Assembly (NCBI GenBank): GCA_035360795.1
Contig: DAOSBJ010000006.1
Coordinates: forward strand, 1-33,180
DNA: 33,180 nucleotides
Origin: DAOOKJ01 sp035360795
Lineage (GTDB): Bacteria; Patescibacteriota; Minisyncoccia; UBA6257
Reading direction: 5' to 3'
Within the stretch, counting starts at the first letter, position 1; each line of letters begins with the position of its first letter. The notes under the pieces were generated by a model that was not told where the DNA came from, ran no database searches, and saw only the letters and a program-made list of their open reading frames with translations. The translations under genes were made by a program, and so were the position numbers. This document shows, one piece after another, positions 6,755-15,757 of this stretch.

Positions 6755-8464
6755 ATGAGAAATCCTAAAAAATCATCCTTAAAAATGAAACCTCAGGAAG
6801 TAGTTCAAATTATCCCTTTGGGCGGATTGGAAGAAATCGGTCGCAATATGACTCTGATTGAATATCAGAACCAAATTTTAATCATTGATATGGGACTGCA
6901 ATTTCCCGATGAAAATACTCCAGGGATAGATTTTATTATTCCTAATATTGAGTATTTAAAAACTCATCCAGAGAAAAAAATCCTTGGAATTTTAATCACT
7001 CATGCTCATTATGACCATATTGGCGCTATTCCCTATCTTGCTCCCCAATTAAACTATCCAACTATTTATGCTACTCCTTTAGCAAAAGCAATCATTTTAA
7101 AAAGACAAGAAGATTTTCCTTATTTAAAGAAATTAGACATCCAAAATTTAGATATTAATCAGGATAAGCCCTTGATTCTCGGCCCCTTTAAAATAAAAAC
7201 TTTCCATTTAAATCATAATATTCCGGAAACAATTGGTTTTGCCATTGAAACACCAGTTGGAAAAATTATTTATGCTACTGATTATAAATTTGATTTCCAA
7301 CCCATTGCTGATATTCCGGCTGATTTAAATCGGATTGCCGATATTTCTTCAGATGGCACAACTTTACTTTTGTCTGATTCAACTAATGTTGAAATGACTG
7401 GTCATTCTTTGTCTGAAACTGTCATTATGGAAAACCTTGATTCAATCTTTGCTAAAGCAAAAGGAAGAATTATTATTGCTACCTTTGCTTCGCTTATCAG
7501 CCGCTTACAGCAAGCAATCACTCTTTCGGAAAAATATAAAAGAAAAGTAATTGTTGAAGGATTTACGATGAAAACCGACCTTTTTATCGCTCAAAAATTA
7601 AACTATATTCAATCTGCCAAGGATACTTTGTTAAGTGTAAAAGAAATGCACCGTCTAAATCCGGACCAAATTACAATTCTCTGCACTGGCGCTCAGGGAG
7701 AAAGTGAAGCAACCCTGATGAAAATTGCCAGTAAAGAACATAAAAATCTTAAAATTCAGAAAGGCGATACAGTTATTTTTTCTTCTTCAATTGTGCCGGG
7801 AAATGAAATCACTGTTCAGGCCCTAAAAGACAGTCTGGCAAAACAAGGGGCGATTATTTATCACTATAAAATGCTTGATATTCATGCTTCAGGACACGGA
7901 TACCAAGAAGATTTAAAAATGATGATTAGTTTAACAAAACCAAATTTCTTTATGCCAATCCACGGTCATTATTCTAAATTAAAAACCCATGCTCAATTGG
8001 CAGAATCTTTAAATATTCCCACTTCAAATATTGTCACTGCCACTAATGGTCAAATAATAGAACTTTATAAAAACAAAATTGTGGCAACGGAAAAATTTGT
8101 GCCGACCAATTATGTGATGGTTGATGGGTTAGGAGTTGGTGATATTTCGGAAATTGTTTTAAGAGACAGACAAATTTTAGCCCAAGACGGCATTTTTGTA
8201 ATTATTGCGCTAATTGATAAAAGAACTAATCTTCTAATTAAAGAGGCAGAAGTTGTCAGCCGTGGTTTTGTTTATATGAAAGAATCTAAAGATTTAATCA
8301 ATGAAACAAAAAAACAAATTCAAAATATTGTAAGCCATTTGGCAAAAGAACAAATCGTAAACGACAGTTATCTGCGCAATACCTTAAAAGAGGAAATCGG
8401 CATGTTTCTTTTTAAAAGAACAAAGCGCCGGCCAATGGTTCTACCAATTATCATTAGAGTCTAA
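6755..8464 (+). CDS. rnj: Ribonuclease J
   Basis: A 569-residue metallo-beta-lactamase/beta-CASP nuclease with 5'-to-3' exonuclease and endonuclease activity in mRNA decay and rRNA maturation. The zinc motif HAHYDH is at residues 83-88 (HxHxDH), preceded by LIIDMGLQFPDENTPGIDFIIPN, a typical RNase J block. Further motifs are LLLSDSTNVEMTGHSLSE, the beta-CASP block RIIIATFASLISRLQQAI and the C-terminal SGHGYQEDLKMMISLTKPNFFMPIHGHY. A later in-frame ATG at 6785 is a possible alternative start. Its last 24 bases overlap the convergent tatD. With pnp also in the window, both major exonucleolytic RNA decay enzymes are present. Confidence 0.96.
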   Translation: MRNPKKSSLKMKPQEVVQIIPLGGLEEIGRNMTLIEYQNQILIIDMGLQFPDENTPGIDFIIPNIEYLKTHPEKKILGILITHAHYDHIGAIPYLAPQLNYPTIYATPLAKAIILKRQEDFPYLKKLDIQNLDINQDKPLILGPFKIKTFHLNHNIPETIGFAIETPVGKIIYATDYKFDFQPIADIPADLNRIADISSDGTTLLLSDSTNVEMTGHSLSETVIMENLDSIFAKAKGRIIIATFASLISRLQQAITLSEKYKRKVIVEGFTMKTDLFIAQKLNYIQSAKDTLLSVKEMHRLNPDQITILCTGAQGESEATLMKIASKEHKNLKIQKGDTVIFSSSIVPGNEITVQALKDSLAKQGAIIYHYKMLDIHASGHGYQEDLKMMISLTKPNFFMPIHGHYSKLKTHAQLAESLNIPTSNIVTATNGQIIELYKNKIVATEKFVPTNYVMVDGLGVGDISEIVLRDRQILAQDGIFVIIALIDKRTNLLIKEAEVVSRGFVYMKESKDLINETKKQIQNIVSHLAKEQIVNDSYLRNTLKEEIGMFLFKRTKRRPMVLPIIIRV

Positions 8465-9286
8465 TTTAATTCTAAATAACTCGATGGTATTTTTAAAAGT
8501 TTGACCCTCTACTTCTTCCAAAGATAAGTTTTTTAGATTGGCAATCTTTTTTATCACTTCTTTTACATAAAGAGGTTCGTTTCTTTTGCCTTTATAAGGA
8601 AAAGGAGCAACATAAGGGGCATCGGTTTCAACTAAGATCCTTTCCAAGGGAATATTTTTTATTACTTCATCATATTTATCAGAATAAGTAATTATTCCGG
8701 AAAAACCTAAATAATATCCTTCTTCTAAAATTTTTTTCGCTTCCTCTAAAGTACCGCTAAAAAAATGAAAAACTCCGCCTTCTTCAAATTTTTCTAAAGA
8801 TAAAATCTCGAGGGCTTCAAGATAAAGATTACGAAGATGGAAAATCATCGGCAGTTTTTTGAGTTTGGCAATTCTAATTTGCTGTAAAAAAACTTTCTTT
8901 TCTTTTTCCTGATATTCAATTTGTTTTTGATGGGAAAAATCTTTTAAATAAGAGTTATCCAAACCACATTCTCCAATCGCTACTACTTTTTTTCTGTTCA
9001 ACAACTTTAAAAATCGCCCATCAAACTCTTCTTCTTGTAAAATATCTGACGAATAATCAATTTCTTGCTCATCTTTTTTAAAGGGAAAAGTATGGGAAGG
9101 GTGAAGGCCAACGCTTGCCCAACAATTTGAATACTTTTTGGCTAATTCTACTGCTAGACAAGAAGTTTGATAACAGGTGCCAACATTAATTAAAAAAATA
9201 CCATTTCTTTGGTATTTTTTTATCAAATTTTCTCTGTCCAAATCAAAGGCGGCTAAATTCAAATGGGTGTGAGAATCAAAAATCAT
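8441..9286 (-). CDS. tatD: TatD family metal-dependent DNase/hydrolase
   Basis: A 281-residue TIM-barrel metallo-hydrolase; family members have 3'-5' DNase activity in DNA repair or degradation. Metal-binding motifs appear in order: FDSHTHLN (residues 3-10), AIGECGLDNSY, MIFHLRN, FHFFSGTLEEA and LVETDAPYVAPFPYKGKRNEP. An insert of charged residues after the GLHPSH motif (FKKDEQEIDYSSDILQEEEFDG) is less conserved. It is last in the recO-to-tatD block, 14 nt after the AI-2E-type gene, and overlaps the RNase J 3' end by 24 bp on the opposite strand. Confidence 0.92.
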   Translation of the reverse strand: MIFDSHTHLNLAAFDLDRENLIKKYQRNGIFLINVGTCYQTSCLAVELAKKYSNCWASVGLHPSHTFPFKKDEQEIDYSSDILQEEEFDGRFLKLLNRKKVVAIGECGLDNSYLKDFSHQKQIEYQEKEKKVFLQQIRIAKLKKLPMIFHLRNLYLEALEILSLEKFEEGGVFHFFSGTLEEAKKILEEGYYLGFSGIITYSDKYDEVIKNIPLERILVETDAPYVAPFPYKGKRNEPLYVKEVIKKIANLKNLSLEEVEGQTFKNTIELFRIKLDSNDNW

Positions 9287-9300
9287 TTCAAAATATTTTC

Positions 9301-10362
9301 CTATAATAATCTTCGCTGAGGCAGATAACTTTGAAATTTGCCAGAACGTAAATCTTTCAAAAATTCAACAAAAGTGGCGGCTAAAGGCAAAATAATGATT
9401 ACGCCCATCGCTCCAGCCATTTTTGCTCCTACCAAAAGAGAAATAATAATTATTATTGGATTCAAATTCATTGCCTTTGCTCTTAAAGAAGGAGAAATAA
9501 TTCCTTCCCCTAGCTGAATAATAATAAAGGCAATTAAAGCAATTATGCCGCTTACTAAATTTTGACTTAAGGCAGAAATTACTACAATCGCTCCAGCGAT
9601 AAACGGTCCTAAATAGGGAATAAAATCCAAAATACCAGCTAAAAGTCCTAAAAAGGCAGGTCGGCTAATCCCTAAAATGCTTGAAACAGCGAAAACCAAT
9701 AAACCAACAACCAAGCTCAAAAGCAGTTGCGAGAAAAACCAATTCCCCACTTTTTGTCTGGCTTTGTCCCAGAGATAAACTGTATAATCCTCGTATTGCC
9801 AAGGAACTAAAAATCTAATCCCCTTTTCAATGCCATTTTTTTCCGTATTAATGAAAAAAGATAAAAGAATCACCAAAAAAACAGTAAAAGTGCCACCAAC
9901 AACTTTTGAGAAAAAACTGAAGCTTTGTTTGATAAAACTAAACAGTTGAGTTGATAAAGTTTTTAAATCTTCTAATCCCTGACTTAGATTCAAACCAGTA
10001 ATCTGTAGATTTCCAAAATTGAAAACTTCATTGGCTGCTATTTTTTCTTGGAGCCAAGTAGACAAAATATTAGTTAATTGGTCAAAATTTTGAATTAAAA
10101 TAACCGCTGAAAAATAAATTAAAACCGAAAAAACAGCAACAAAAAATAAGTAAATAACCAAAGTTACAAGCCAGCGATTTTTCCATTTTAAAGACAAATA
10201 ATCAATTGGCTTTTCGAAAATAGAAGCAATAATAAAAGACAAGACTACAATTAAAAGAATGCTCCTAAAATACCATAAGGCAATTATTAAAATAATGGGT
10301 AAATAGAGTCTAATAATGCTTTGCCAAGATAAAGTTAAATTATTTGGTTTTTCTTCAAACAT
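9301..10362 (-). CDS. AI-2E family transporter / PerM-like permease
   Basis: A 353-residue polytopic membrane protein with the AI-2E_transport layout: two or three N-terminal helices (LPIILIIALWYFRSILLIVVLSFIIASIF), a soluble middle region, then several C-terminal helices. Family blocks include the conserved ...GILDFIPYLGPFIAG... motif and FIIIQLGEGIISPSLRAKAMNLNPIIIIISLLVGAKMAGAMGVIIILPLAA. Substrates of the family vary (autoinducer-2 export, Na+/H+ antiport) and cannot be told from sequence. It lies 33 nt after the M16 peptidase gene and 14 nt before tatD. Confidence 0.88.
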   Translation of the reverse strand: MFEEKPNNLTLSWQSIIRLYLPIILIIALWYFRSILLIVVLSFIIASIFEKPIDYLSLKWKNRWLVTLVIYLFFVAVFSVLIYFSAVILIQNFDQLTNILSTWLQEKIAANEVFNFGNLQITGLNLSQGLEDLKTLSTQLFSFIKQSFSFFSKVVGGTFTVFLVILLSFFINTEKNGIEKGIRFLVPWQYEDYTVYLWDKARQKVGNWFFSQLLLSLVVGLLVFAVSSILGISRPAFLGLLAGILDFIPYLGPFIAGAIVVISALSQNLVSGIIALIAFIIIQLGEGIISPSLRAKAMNLNPIIIIISLLVGAKMAGAMGVIIILPLAATFVEFLKDLRSGKFQSYLPQRRLL

Positions 10363-10395
10363 AAAAGCGAAAATCTAATTCTTTATTATATTATA

Positions 10396-11667
10396 TCAAA
10401 TTTTCAAGATTTGCAAAAATTTTGCCCTGTCTTTAAATGGACCAATAATGGCTAAATTTAGATTATTCGGCTTTAAAAGGTCATTGGCCAATTTATTTAA
10501 ATCAGACGAAGTAACCTTTAAGATTTTGGTTAAATACTGCTCCATTGTTTCTATTTTGTTTCTATAAAGAAGATCAAAAGCATAGGATTCAGCAATAAAA
10601 TGGATATTTTCAGTTGCAAGGAGAATATTCCCTCTAATATTTTCTTTGGCTTTCTTAATTTCCTGCGGCGTAATTGAATTTTGTTTAAATTTTTTCCATT
10701 CTTTTAAAATTTCAGAAATAATCAGAGCAACTCTATCATTATCAATACCTGTAGCAATACCCCAGAGACCCCTATCAGTCGCGCTACTAGCAAAACTAGA
10801 AATATAATAAGCGGCTCCTAATTTTTCTCTCACTAACTGAAAAAGTCTGAAAGACATTCCGCCGTCAAGAATTGTATTTAAAACATTAAGAGCATATCTT
10901 CTGGGGTCAAAAAGATTGATTCCTCTTACCCCTAATCTTAAATGAGTTTGGTCAGTTTTTTTATACTCCAAAGATAATTGAGGTTTAATTTGTTTTTCCT
11001 TTGTTTTAATTTTTTCTTTCGCTTTTCCTTTTGGAATATCTTTAAAACAATCTTTTACCAAAGAAATAATTTCCTTGGCTTTAAAATTTCCACTTACTGC
11101 TAAAACTACTGACTTTGCCCGATATTGAGATAAACGATATGACATTAAATCTTTCTTTTTAAATCTTAAAATATTTTCTTTAGGACCCAAAACAGGCCAG
11201 CCTGCCGGTTGATTTCCATATAATAGTTTAAAAAAATTATCCCACACTTTTTCCTTTGGATCATCCAAGTACATATTAATTTCTTCTTTTATCACTTGCT
11301 TCTCTTTTTCAATATCGCTTTCTCTAAAAATCGAATTCATAAAAATATCAGAAGTAATATCAATTGCTCTTTTAAAATGATAGTCTGAAACTTTTGCCCA
11401 ATAACCAGTAACTTCTCTTGAAGTAAAAGCATTATAACTTCCCCCAACTTCATCTAATTCTTGACTGATACTAAAATTAGACGGTCTTTTTTTGGTACCT
11501 TTGAAACACATATGTTCCAAAAAATGGGAAATCCCATTATTGCTTTTATTTTCATAATCACTGCCAGTTTTAACAATCACCGTAAATTTAAAAGAATGGG
11601 CTTCTTTTGAAGGTGCCATTAAAAGCCGTAATCCATTTGAAAATTTATGAATTTGGTATTTTATCAT
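10396..11667 (-). CDS. M16 family zinc metallopeptidase (insulinase-like)
   Basis: A 423-residue two-half M16 protease. The inverted zinc motif HxxEH is at residues 48-52 (HFLEHMCFKGTKKRP), with the downstream glutamate in EKQVIKEEINMYLDDP. The substrate-binding region DPRRYALNVLNTILDGGMSFRLFQLVREKLGAAYYISSF matches the conserved R...Y pair of the C-terminal half. The size fits M16B-type processing proteases such as YmxG/PqqL; no inactive partner lies next to it. There is no signal peptide, so it is probably cytoplasmic. It starts 25 nt after the glyS stop codon and ends in TGA. Confidence 0.92.
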   Translation of the reverse strand: MIKYQIHKFSNGLRLLMAPSKEAHSFKFTVIVKTGSDYENKSNNGISHFLEHMCFKGTKKRPSNFSISQELDEVGGSYNAFTSREVTGYWAKVSDYHFKRAIDITSDIFMNSIFRESDIEKEKQVIKEEINMYLDDPKEKVWDNFFKLLYGNQPAGWPVLGPKENILRFKKKDLMSYRLSQYRAKSVVLAVSGNFKAKEIISLVKDCFKDIPKGKAKEKIKTKEKQIKPQLSLEYKKTDQTHLRLGVRGINLFDPRRYALNVLNTILDGGMSFRLFQLVREKLGAAYYISSFASSATDRGLWGIATGIDNDRVALIISEILKEWKKFKQNSITPQEIKKAKENIRGNILLATENIHFIAESYAFDLLYRNKIETMEQYLTKILKVTSSDLNKLANDLLKPNNLNLAIIGPFKDRAKFLQILKI

Positions 11668-11692
11668 TAATTCAGAAATTAAAAGTCAATAT

Positions 11693-13057
11693 TCAATTCA
11701 AGTGTTTATCTAACCACTCTTTAATAACTTTGATTTTGACCCTCACTTGTTTGGTTGTGTCCCTATCTCTAATAGTAACATCTTTTTTCTCTAAACTTTC
11801 AAAGTCAACCGTGATAGTGTAAGGAGTGCCAATTTCATCTTGGCTATAATATCTTCCTCCAATATTACCTCGACTGTCAAAAACTGCTTTCCAAGGCCAA
11901 TTTTTTCTTAAATCATCATAAATTTGATGGGCTAATTTTACTAGTTCAGGTTTGTTAGCCAAAAGAGGAAAAACTGCCACTTTATAAGGCGCTAATTTAG
12001 GATTTATTTTCAAAATAACTCTGTCTTTTTCCTCAGCATAACTATCAGTTAAGACTGCTAAAATACTTCTTTCTACTCCACCTGAGGGTTCAATCACATA
12101 TGGAAGATACTTTTCTTTTGTCTTTTCATCATAATATCTTAAATCTATGCCAGAATATCTTTGATGATTTTTCAAATCATAATCGGTTCGATTGGCTATT
12201 CCTTCTAATTCTTGCCAGCCAAAAGGAAATTTATATTCAATATCAACCGCTTCTTTGGCATAATGAGCAAGTTCGTTTTTTTCGTGTTTCCGAAATCTCA
12301 AATTCTCTTGTTTTATGCCCAAACTTAAATACCAATTCATTCTTTCTTTTTTAAAATATTCAAACCAAATTTTATCTTCTTTGGGATTCACAAAATATTC
12401 TAATTCCATTTGTTCAAATTCTCGAGTTCGAAAAATAAAATTAGAAGGAGTGATTTCATTTCTAAAAGCCTTGCCAATCTGAGCAACTCCAAAAGGAATT
12501 TTTTTTCTGGTCGTATCTAAAATATTTTTAAAATTCAAAAAAATTCCTTGGGCTGTTTCTGGCCGCAAATAAACGATATTGGCAGTTTCTTCTGCCGGCC
12601 CAAAGTAAGTTTTAAACATTAAATTGAATTTTTTTTCTTCTGTCAATTCGCCCCCGCACAAAGGACATTGGGGATATCCATCTTCAAGTTTTATCTCACC
12701 ATATTTTCCTTCTTTAAGATAATCAAATCTAAATCTTGCATGACATTTCTTGCATTCTACCAAAGGATCGGAAAAACTGGAAAGATGACCTGAGGCTTGC
12801 CAACTTTTCGGGTTTAAAATGATGGCCGAATCCAAGCCAACAATATCATCTCTTTCTTTTACCATTTTATCCCACCAATATTTCTTAAGATTATTTTTTA
12901 GTTCTACTCCTAAAGGACCGAAATCCCAAGTATTAGCCAAACCACCATAAATTTCTGAAGAAGGAAAAACAAAACCTCGCCTCTTCGATAAGGCGATGAT
13001 TTTGTTCATCAAATTGTTGTTAAAATCTTTTAACTGATTAATCGCTATTTTTTCCAT
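11693..13057 (-). CDS. glyS: Glycine--tRNA ligase, single-chain (alpha2) type
   Basis: It charges tRNA-Gly in the cytoplasm. The 454-residue class II enzyme is the dimeric type with motif 1 (FGPLGVELKNNLKKYWW), a zinc-like CKKCHARFRFDYL...CPLCGGELTEEKKFNLMFKT insert, motif 2 (GIFLNFKNILDTTRKKIPFGVAQIGKAFRNEITP) and motif 3 (VIEPSGGVERSILAVLTDSY). A C-terminal anticodon-binding domain follows (APYKVAVFPLLANKPELVKLAHQIYDDL). It is not the alpha2beta2 GlyQ/GlyS form of many bacteria. The next gene upstream ends 6 nt before its ATG. An internal ATG at about 13009 (MNKIIALSKRRGFVFPSSEI) is an alternative start. Confidence 0.96.
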   Translation of the reverse strand: MEKIAINQLKDFNNNLMNKIIALSKRRGFVFPSSEIYGGLANTWDFGPLGVELKNNLKKYWWDKMVKERDDIVGLDSAIILNPKSWQASGHLSSFSDPLVECKKCHARFRFDYLKEGKYGEIKLEDGYPQCPLCGGELTEEKKFNLMFKTYFGPAEETANIVYLRPETAQGIFLNFKNILDTTRKKIPFGVAQIGKAFRNEITPSNFIFRTREFEQMELEYFVNPKEDKIWFEYFKKERMNWYLSLGIKQENLRFRKHEKNELAHYAKEAVDIEYKFPFGWQELEGIANRTDYDLKNHQRYSGIDLRYYDEKTKEKYLPYVIEPSGGVERSILAVLTDSYAEEKDRVILKINPKLAPYKVAVFPLLANKPELVKLAHQIYDDLRKNWPWKAVFDSRGNIGGRYYSQDEIGTPYTITVDFESLEKKDVTIRDRDTTKQVRVKIKVIKEWLDKHLN

Positions 13058-13063
13058 ATAAAA

Positions 13064-14806
13064 CTAAGGCTGGACTATTCCTTGAGAAGGATAAACAGTA
13101 GTATCAGTCAGTTTATTAGAGAGAACTGGCGAATAAACTCTGCTAAACTCTTGCAAAGTAAAAGCATCTACGGCTTTAAAAGTGGTTTCTTCGATTAATG
13201 CTACTGGCTGATTAATCTGAGTATATTGAGGAGTAACTCTTACTTGAAAAATCAATTCTGGCGGTCTAGTTAAATAACCACTTCCAGCTTCGACACTACC
13301 AACTTCCCAAATCAATTGCCGATTGTTTTTATCATATTGAGGCAAATTACTGCCATAATTACCACCAATTTGTCCTGTAAATTCTACTCCCGGAGGTAAA
13401 GAAGTTTGAATTTTAATTTTATTTATAGTATTAAAAGAGTTTAAAATCTTAAAGTGAATAGTAAAATCAGTGGGTTCATCTACTCTGAGAGGCAATTTCC
13501 CTTGATTGGCAATCCCAGAAGCTGCATCTCGAAAATAACTCGTTATCTCTAAGCCACAGACAGTATTAATTTTAATATTGTTTACTGAAACTGCTCTTGG
13601 AAGAGTAGAGACAGACGCTCCTTCTGGAATATTAGCGCTTTCAAGCGTTGATTTTATTTCAATAATGGGATTTTTTTGCGCAGGACTCACCATTGGCCAA
13701 TCCTTTAAAAGTTTAATGGAAAAACTTAAAGAGCCGCTTTCTTGGGGATTTAAATTATATAAATCTTCGACTTTTGCTCCATCCCAGGAAAGGGTTTGGG
13801 TTCTTAAGGTAAATAAGGCTTTTGGTGCTTTTAAAGTTGAAAAATCCAAAGCCTCGCCATTCAAAACAGTTTTTAAGACCAAATTTCTTAAAGGAGTTGA
13901 ATAATTATTTTTATAATTAATCGTGACATTCAAAGTCTCTCCTAAAGAGGCAATATAATTTTGTTCGCCATTAATAAGAGTAATAATTTCTAAAGGATTG
14001 GCGGCTAATCTGATATAACCTTCGGTTTTTGCTAAGGGTAAAAATTGTTGATTGCTTTTTATTCCTAAGATAAAAGCGATTTTTTTTGTTTGACCCGCTT
14101 CTCCAGAAACAAGGCCAGTGATATTAATTTTTCCAGAACCATAGGGAGTAATAGTTTCTAACTTCCAAATATTATTTTGAGCGCTAGAGGCGCCAGGATT
14201 AGATTCAACTAAATTAAACCCTTCTGGCCATAAAGCCTCTATCTCTAAATTTTCGAAAATCTCTTTGGTCTGATTTTCCCAATGCAATTCTAAAGGAAAA
14301 GATTGGTCCAAAAATATCTCTTGAGGAAAATTCATCTCCAAAGAAAAATTTGAACCGAAAATTGAAATATTATAATCTACGGGAATTTCGAAATTCGAAC
14401 TTAAAGATTTTGGCCGGTAACGAAAGACTGCCTGAATTGTTTTGGAAGTTTTTGGCTCCCCAGTTATTAACACTTTAAATAATTTATCTTCTGAATCTTT
14501 AGGAGCAATCTCGCCTAAATAAAGATTAATAATATTTTTAGAAGGTTCTTCTACTGATAAAATTCCCTCTGGCAATTTTATTTCTATTTCTCCGCCCTGA
14601 AGAACAACTCGGGAATTATTGCTATAAATTAAATGAAGGTCTATAATTTCACCTGATTTTGCCAATTCCGGTCCTTCAACTATAAAACTCACCCCTTTGT
14701 TTTTTAGAGAATTATAAATAAGATAAACAACGGCAATAACAATAATTACCACTATAATTCCTCCCCAAAAACTTTGAAAAAAATTTTTTGCTTTATTGAG
14801 TTGCAT
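13064..14806 (-). CDS. Membrane-anchored protein with DUF11-like beta-sandwich repeats, unknown function
   Basis: I do not recognise a specific family. The 580 residues begin with a short cytoplasmic tail and one membrane helix (about 14-32, FWGGIIVVIIVIAVVYLIYNS). The rest is a long predicted extracellular region built of several repeats of about 120 residues that resemble DUF11/CARDB Ig-like folds: each carries a 'gen.. v..NN....l....l...lPeG' pattern, as in YSNNSRVVLQGGEIEIKLPEG, HWENQTKEIFENLEIEALWPEG, NYKNNYSTPLRNLVLKTVLNG and KILNSFNTINKIKIQTSLPPG. A surface structural or adhesive role is plausible. It sits between recO (26 nt) and glyS (6 nt), so it is co-transcribed with housekeeping genes. 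Confidence 0.8.
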   Translation of the reverse strand: MQLNKAKNFFQSFWGGIIVVIIVIAVVYLIYNSLKNKGVSFIVEGPELAKSGEIIDLHLIYSNNSRVVLQGGEIEIKLPEGILSVEEPSKNIINLYLGEIAPKDSEDKLFKVLITGEPKTSKTIQAVFRYRPKSLSSNFEIPVDYNISIFGSNFSLEMNFPQEIFLDQSFPLELHWENQTKEIFENLEIEALWPEGFNLVESNPGASSAQNNIWKLETITPYGSGKINITGLVSGEAGQTKKIAFILGIKSNQQFLPLAKTEGYIRLAANPLEIITLINGEQNYIASLGETLNVTINYKNNYSTPLRNLVLKTVLNGEALDFSTLKAPKALFTLRTQTLSWDGAKVEDLYNLNPQESGSLSFSIKLLKDWPMVSPAQKNPIIEIKSTLESANIPEGASVSTLPRAVSVNNIKINTVCGLEITSYFRDAASGIANQGKLPLRVDEPTDFTIHFKILNSFNTINKIKIQTSLPPGVEFTGQIGGNYGSNLPQYDKNNRQLIWEVGSVEAGSGYLTRPPELIFQVRVTPQYTQINQPVALIEETTFKAVDAFTLQEFSRVYSPVLSNKLTDTTVYPSQGIVQP

Positions 14807-14832
14807 AATGATAATGTAAATTTTGAAACTTT

Positions 14833-15555
14833 TTACATTATAACTGATTTAATTGAAAAAGTAAATTTTTCAAGAAACTGATTGAGAAACTTTTTTTCTT
14901 TTAAAACTTTCAGAATAATTTGAGGTTTTTTGAACTTGTCTAAAGAAGCAGTAAAAAGAGTCTGGAGAATTCTTATTTTCTGACTATCTATTTTCAAATC
15001 GGTCTCTTTTTTGTGCTTTTGGCAAACCAAACCCTTTTCTTTAAAACTGAAAAAATGAGTATTAATTTGAGAGCCACAGACAACACAGCCTTCCAAAAAT
15101 GGCGCCACTCCCAAAATATTTAGAAGTTGAGCATTAAAGTATAAAGGTGTGAAATCTGCTACCTCTTCAAATTTATTTGAATTTTCTTCTAAAAAATATA
15201 GAGAATTTAAAAACAGTTGCCAAAGATTTGAATCTTTCTGGTTAAAAAGAGTATATTCATCTACCAGTTCCGCAATCATAAAAGCAGATTGTAAAGGCTT
15301 CAATTTTCTTTTGATATTTAAAAAACTGTCTTTTACTAAAGCAGTAATTAAACGATTCTGATAAGCGGTGGTAAAAATAATTTCTACCAAATTCAGTTTA
15401 TCTAAATGGCCGCTTAACTTTGCTTTAATTTTGCTGGCGCCTTCGGCTAAAAGAGAAATTTTACCGTATTTTTCAGTATAAAAAGTATAATTACGGTCAT
15501 CCTCCCCAACTACTTTCACATTTAAAACTATAGCCAAAGTTTTATGCTGATTCAT
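14833..15555 (-). CDS. recO: DNA repair protein RecO
   Basis: RecO loads RecA on SSB-coated DNA in the RecFOR pathway and anneals single strands. The 240 residues contain the N-terminal OB fold (TLAIVLNVKVVGEDDRNYTFYTEKYGKISLLAEGASKIKAKLSGHLDKLNLVEI), a helical middle with the family's 'ELVDEYTLFNQKDSNLWQLFLNSL' segment, and a zinc finger (GCVVCGSQINTHFFSFKEKGLVCQKH). It is the first gene of the block running to tatD, with a promoter at 15571-15599. A second recombination gene, recG, is transcribed divergently 360 bp away. Confidence 0.92.
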   Translation of the reverse strand: MNQHKTLAIVLNVKVVGEDDRNYTFYTEKYGKISLLAEGASKIKAKLSGHLDKLNLVEIIFTTAYQNRLITALVKDSFLNIKRKLKPLQSAFMIAELVDEYTLFNQKDSNLWQLFLNSLYFLEENSNKFEEVADFTPLYFNAQLLNILGVAPFLEGCVVCGSQINTHFFSFKEKGLVCQKHKKETDLKIDSQKIRILQTLFTASLDKFKKPQIILKVLKEKKFLNQFLEKFTFSIKSVIM

Positions 15556-15570
15556 TTTATCTGTTCATTT

Positions 15571-15599
15571 ATTATGCTTTAAATTTCCTTTTCTTTCAA
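15571..15599 (-). promoter_or_regulatory. recO promoter
   Basis: Minus strand: -35 TTGAAA (15594-15599), 17-bp spacer, -10 CATAAT (15571-15576). A start near 15564 would leave a leader of only about 9 nt before the recO ATG. Confidence 0.6.
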
Positions 15600-15621
15600 G
15601 TAAACTTCTGATATAATCATT

Positions 15622-15649
15622 TTGACATAAAATTCCTTAATTCTATAAT
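15622..15649 (+). promoter_or_regulatory. Strong promoter of the tRNA-Arg / element / recG unit
   Basis: Consensus -35 TTGACA (15622-15627), 16-bp spacer, consensus -10 TATAAT (15644-15649). A start near 15656 puts tRNA-Arg about 29 nt downstream. No terminator is seen before recG, so tRNA, element and recG can form one transcript. Confidence 0.82.
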
Positions 15650-15684
15650 TCTTGATTAATCCCTCGTAATTTTTATCTTTATTT

Positions 15685-15756
15685 CTCCCCGTAGTTTAAC
15701 GGATAAAACGCGGGCTTGCGGAGCCTGAAATCGGGGTTCGATTCCTCGCGGGGAGG
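15685..15756 (+). tRNA. tRNA-Arg (anticodon GCG)
   Basis: Acceptor CTCCCCG pairs with CGGGGAG; discriminator G at 15756. Anticodon stem CGGGC/GCCTG with loop TTGCGGA gives GCG, reading CGC (and CGU by wobble). Bacteria usually use ACG, edited to inosine by TadA, for this box, so GCG is less common. T-arm CGGGG-TTCGATT-CCTCG. CCA is not encoded as such; instead CCCCCTCAC of the inverted-repeat element follows directly. Confidence 0.93.
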
Positions 15757-15757
15757 C

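Noticed and set aside
11741..11752. A fourth element copy from CCCTCACTTG
   Set aside because: It is within glyS coding sequence, has no matching arm nearby and is not next to a tRNA.
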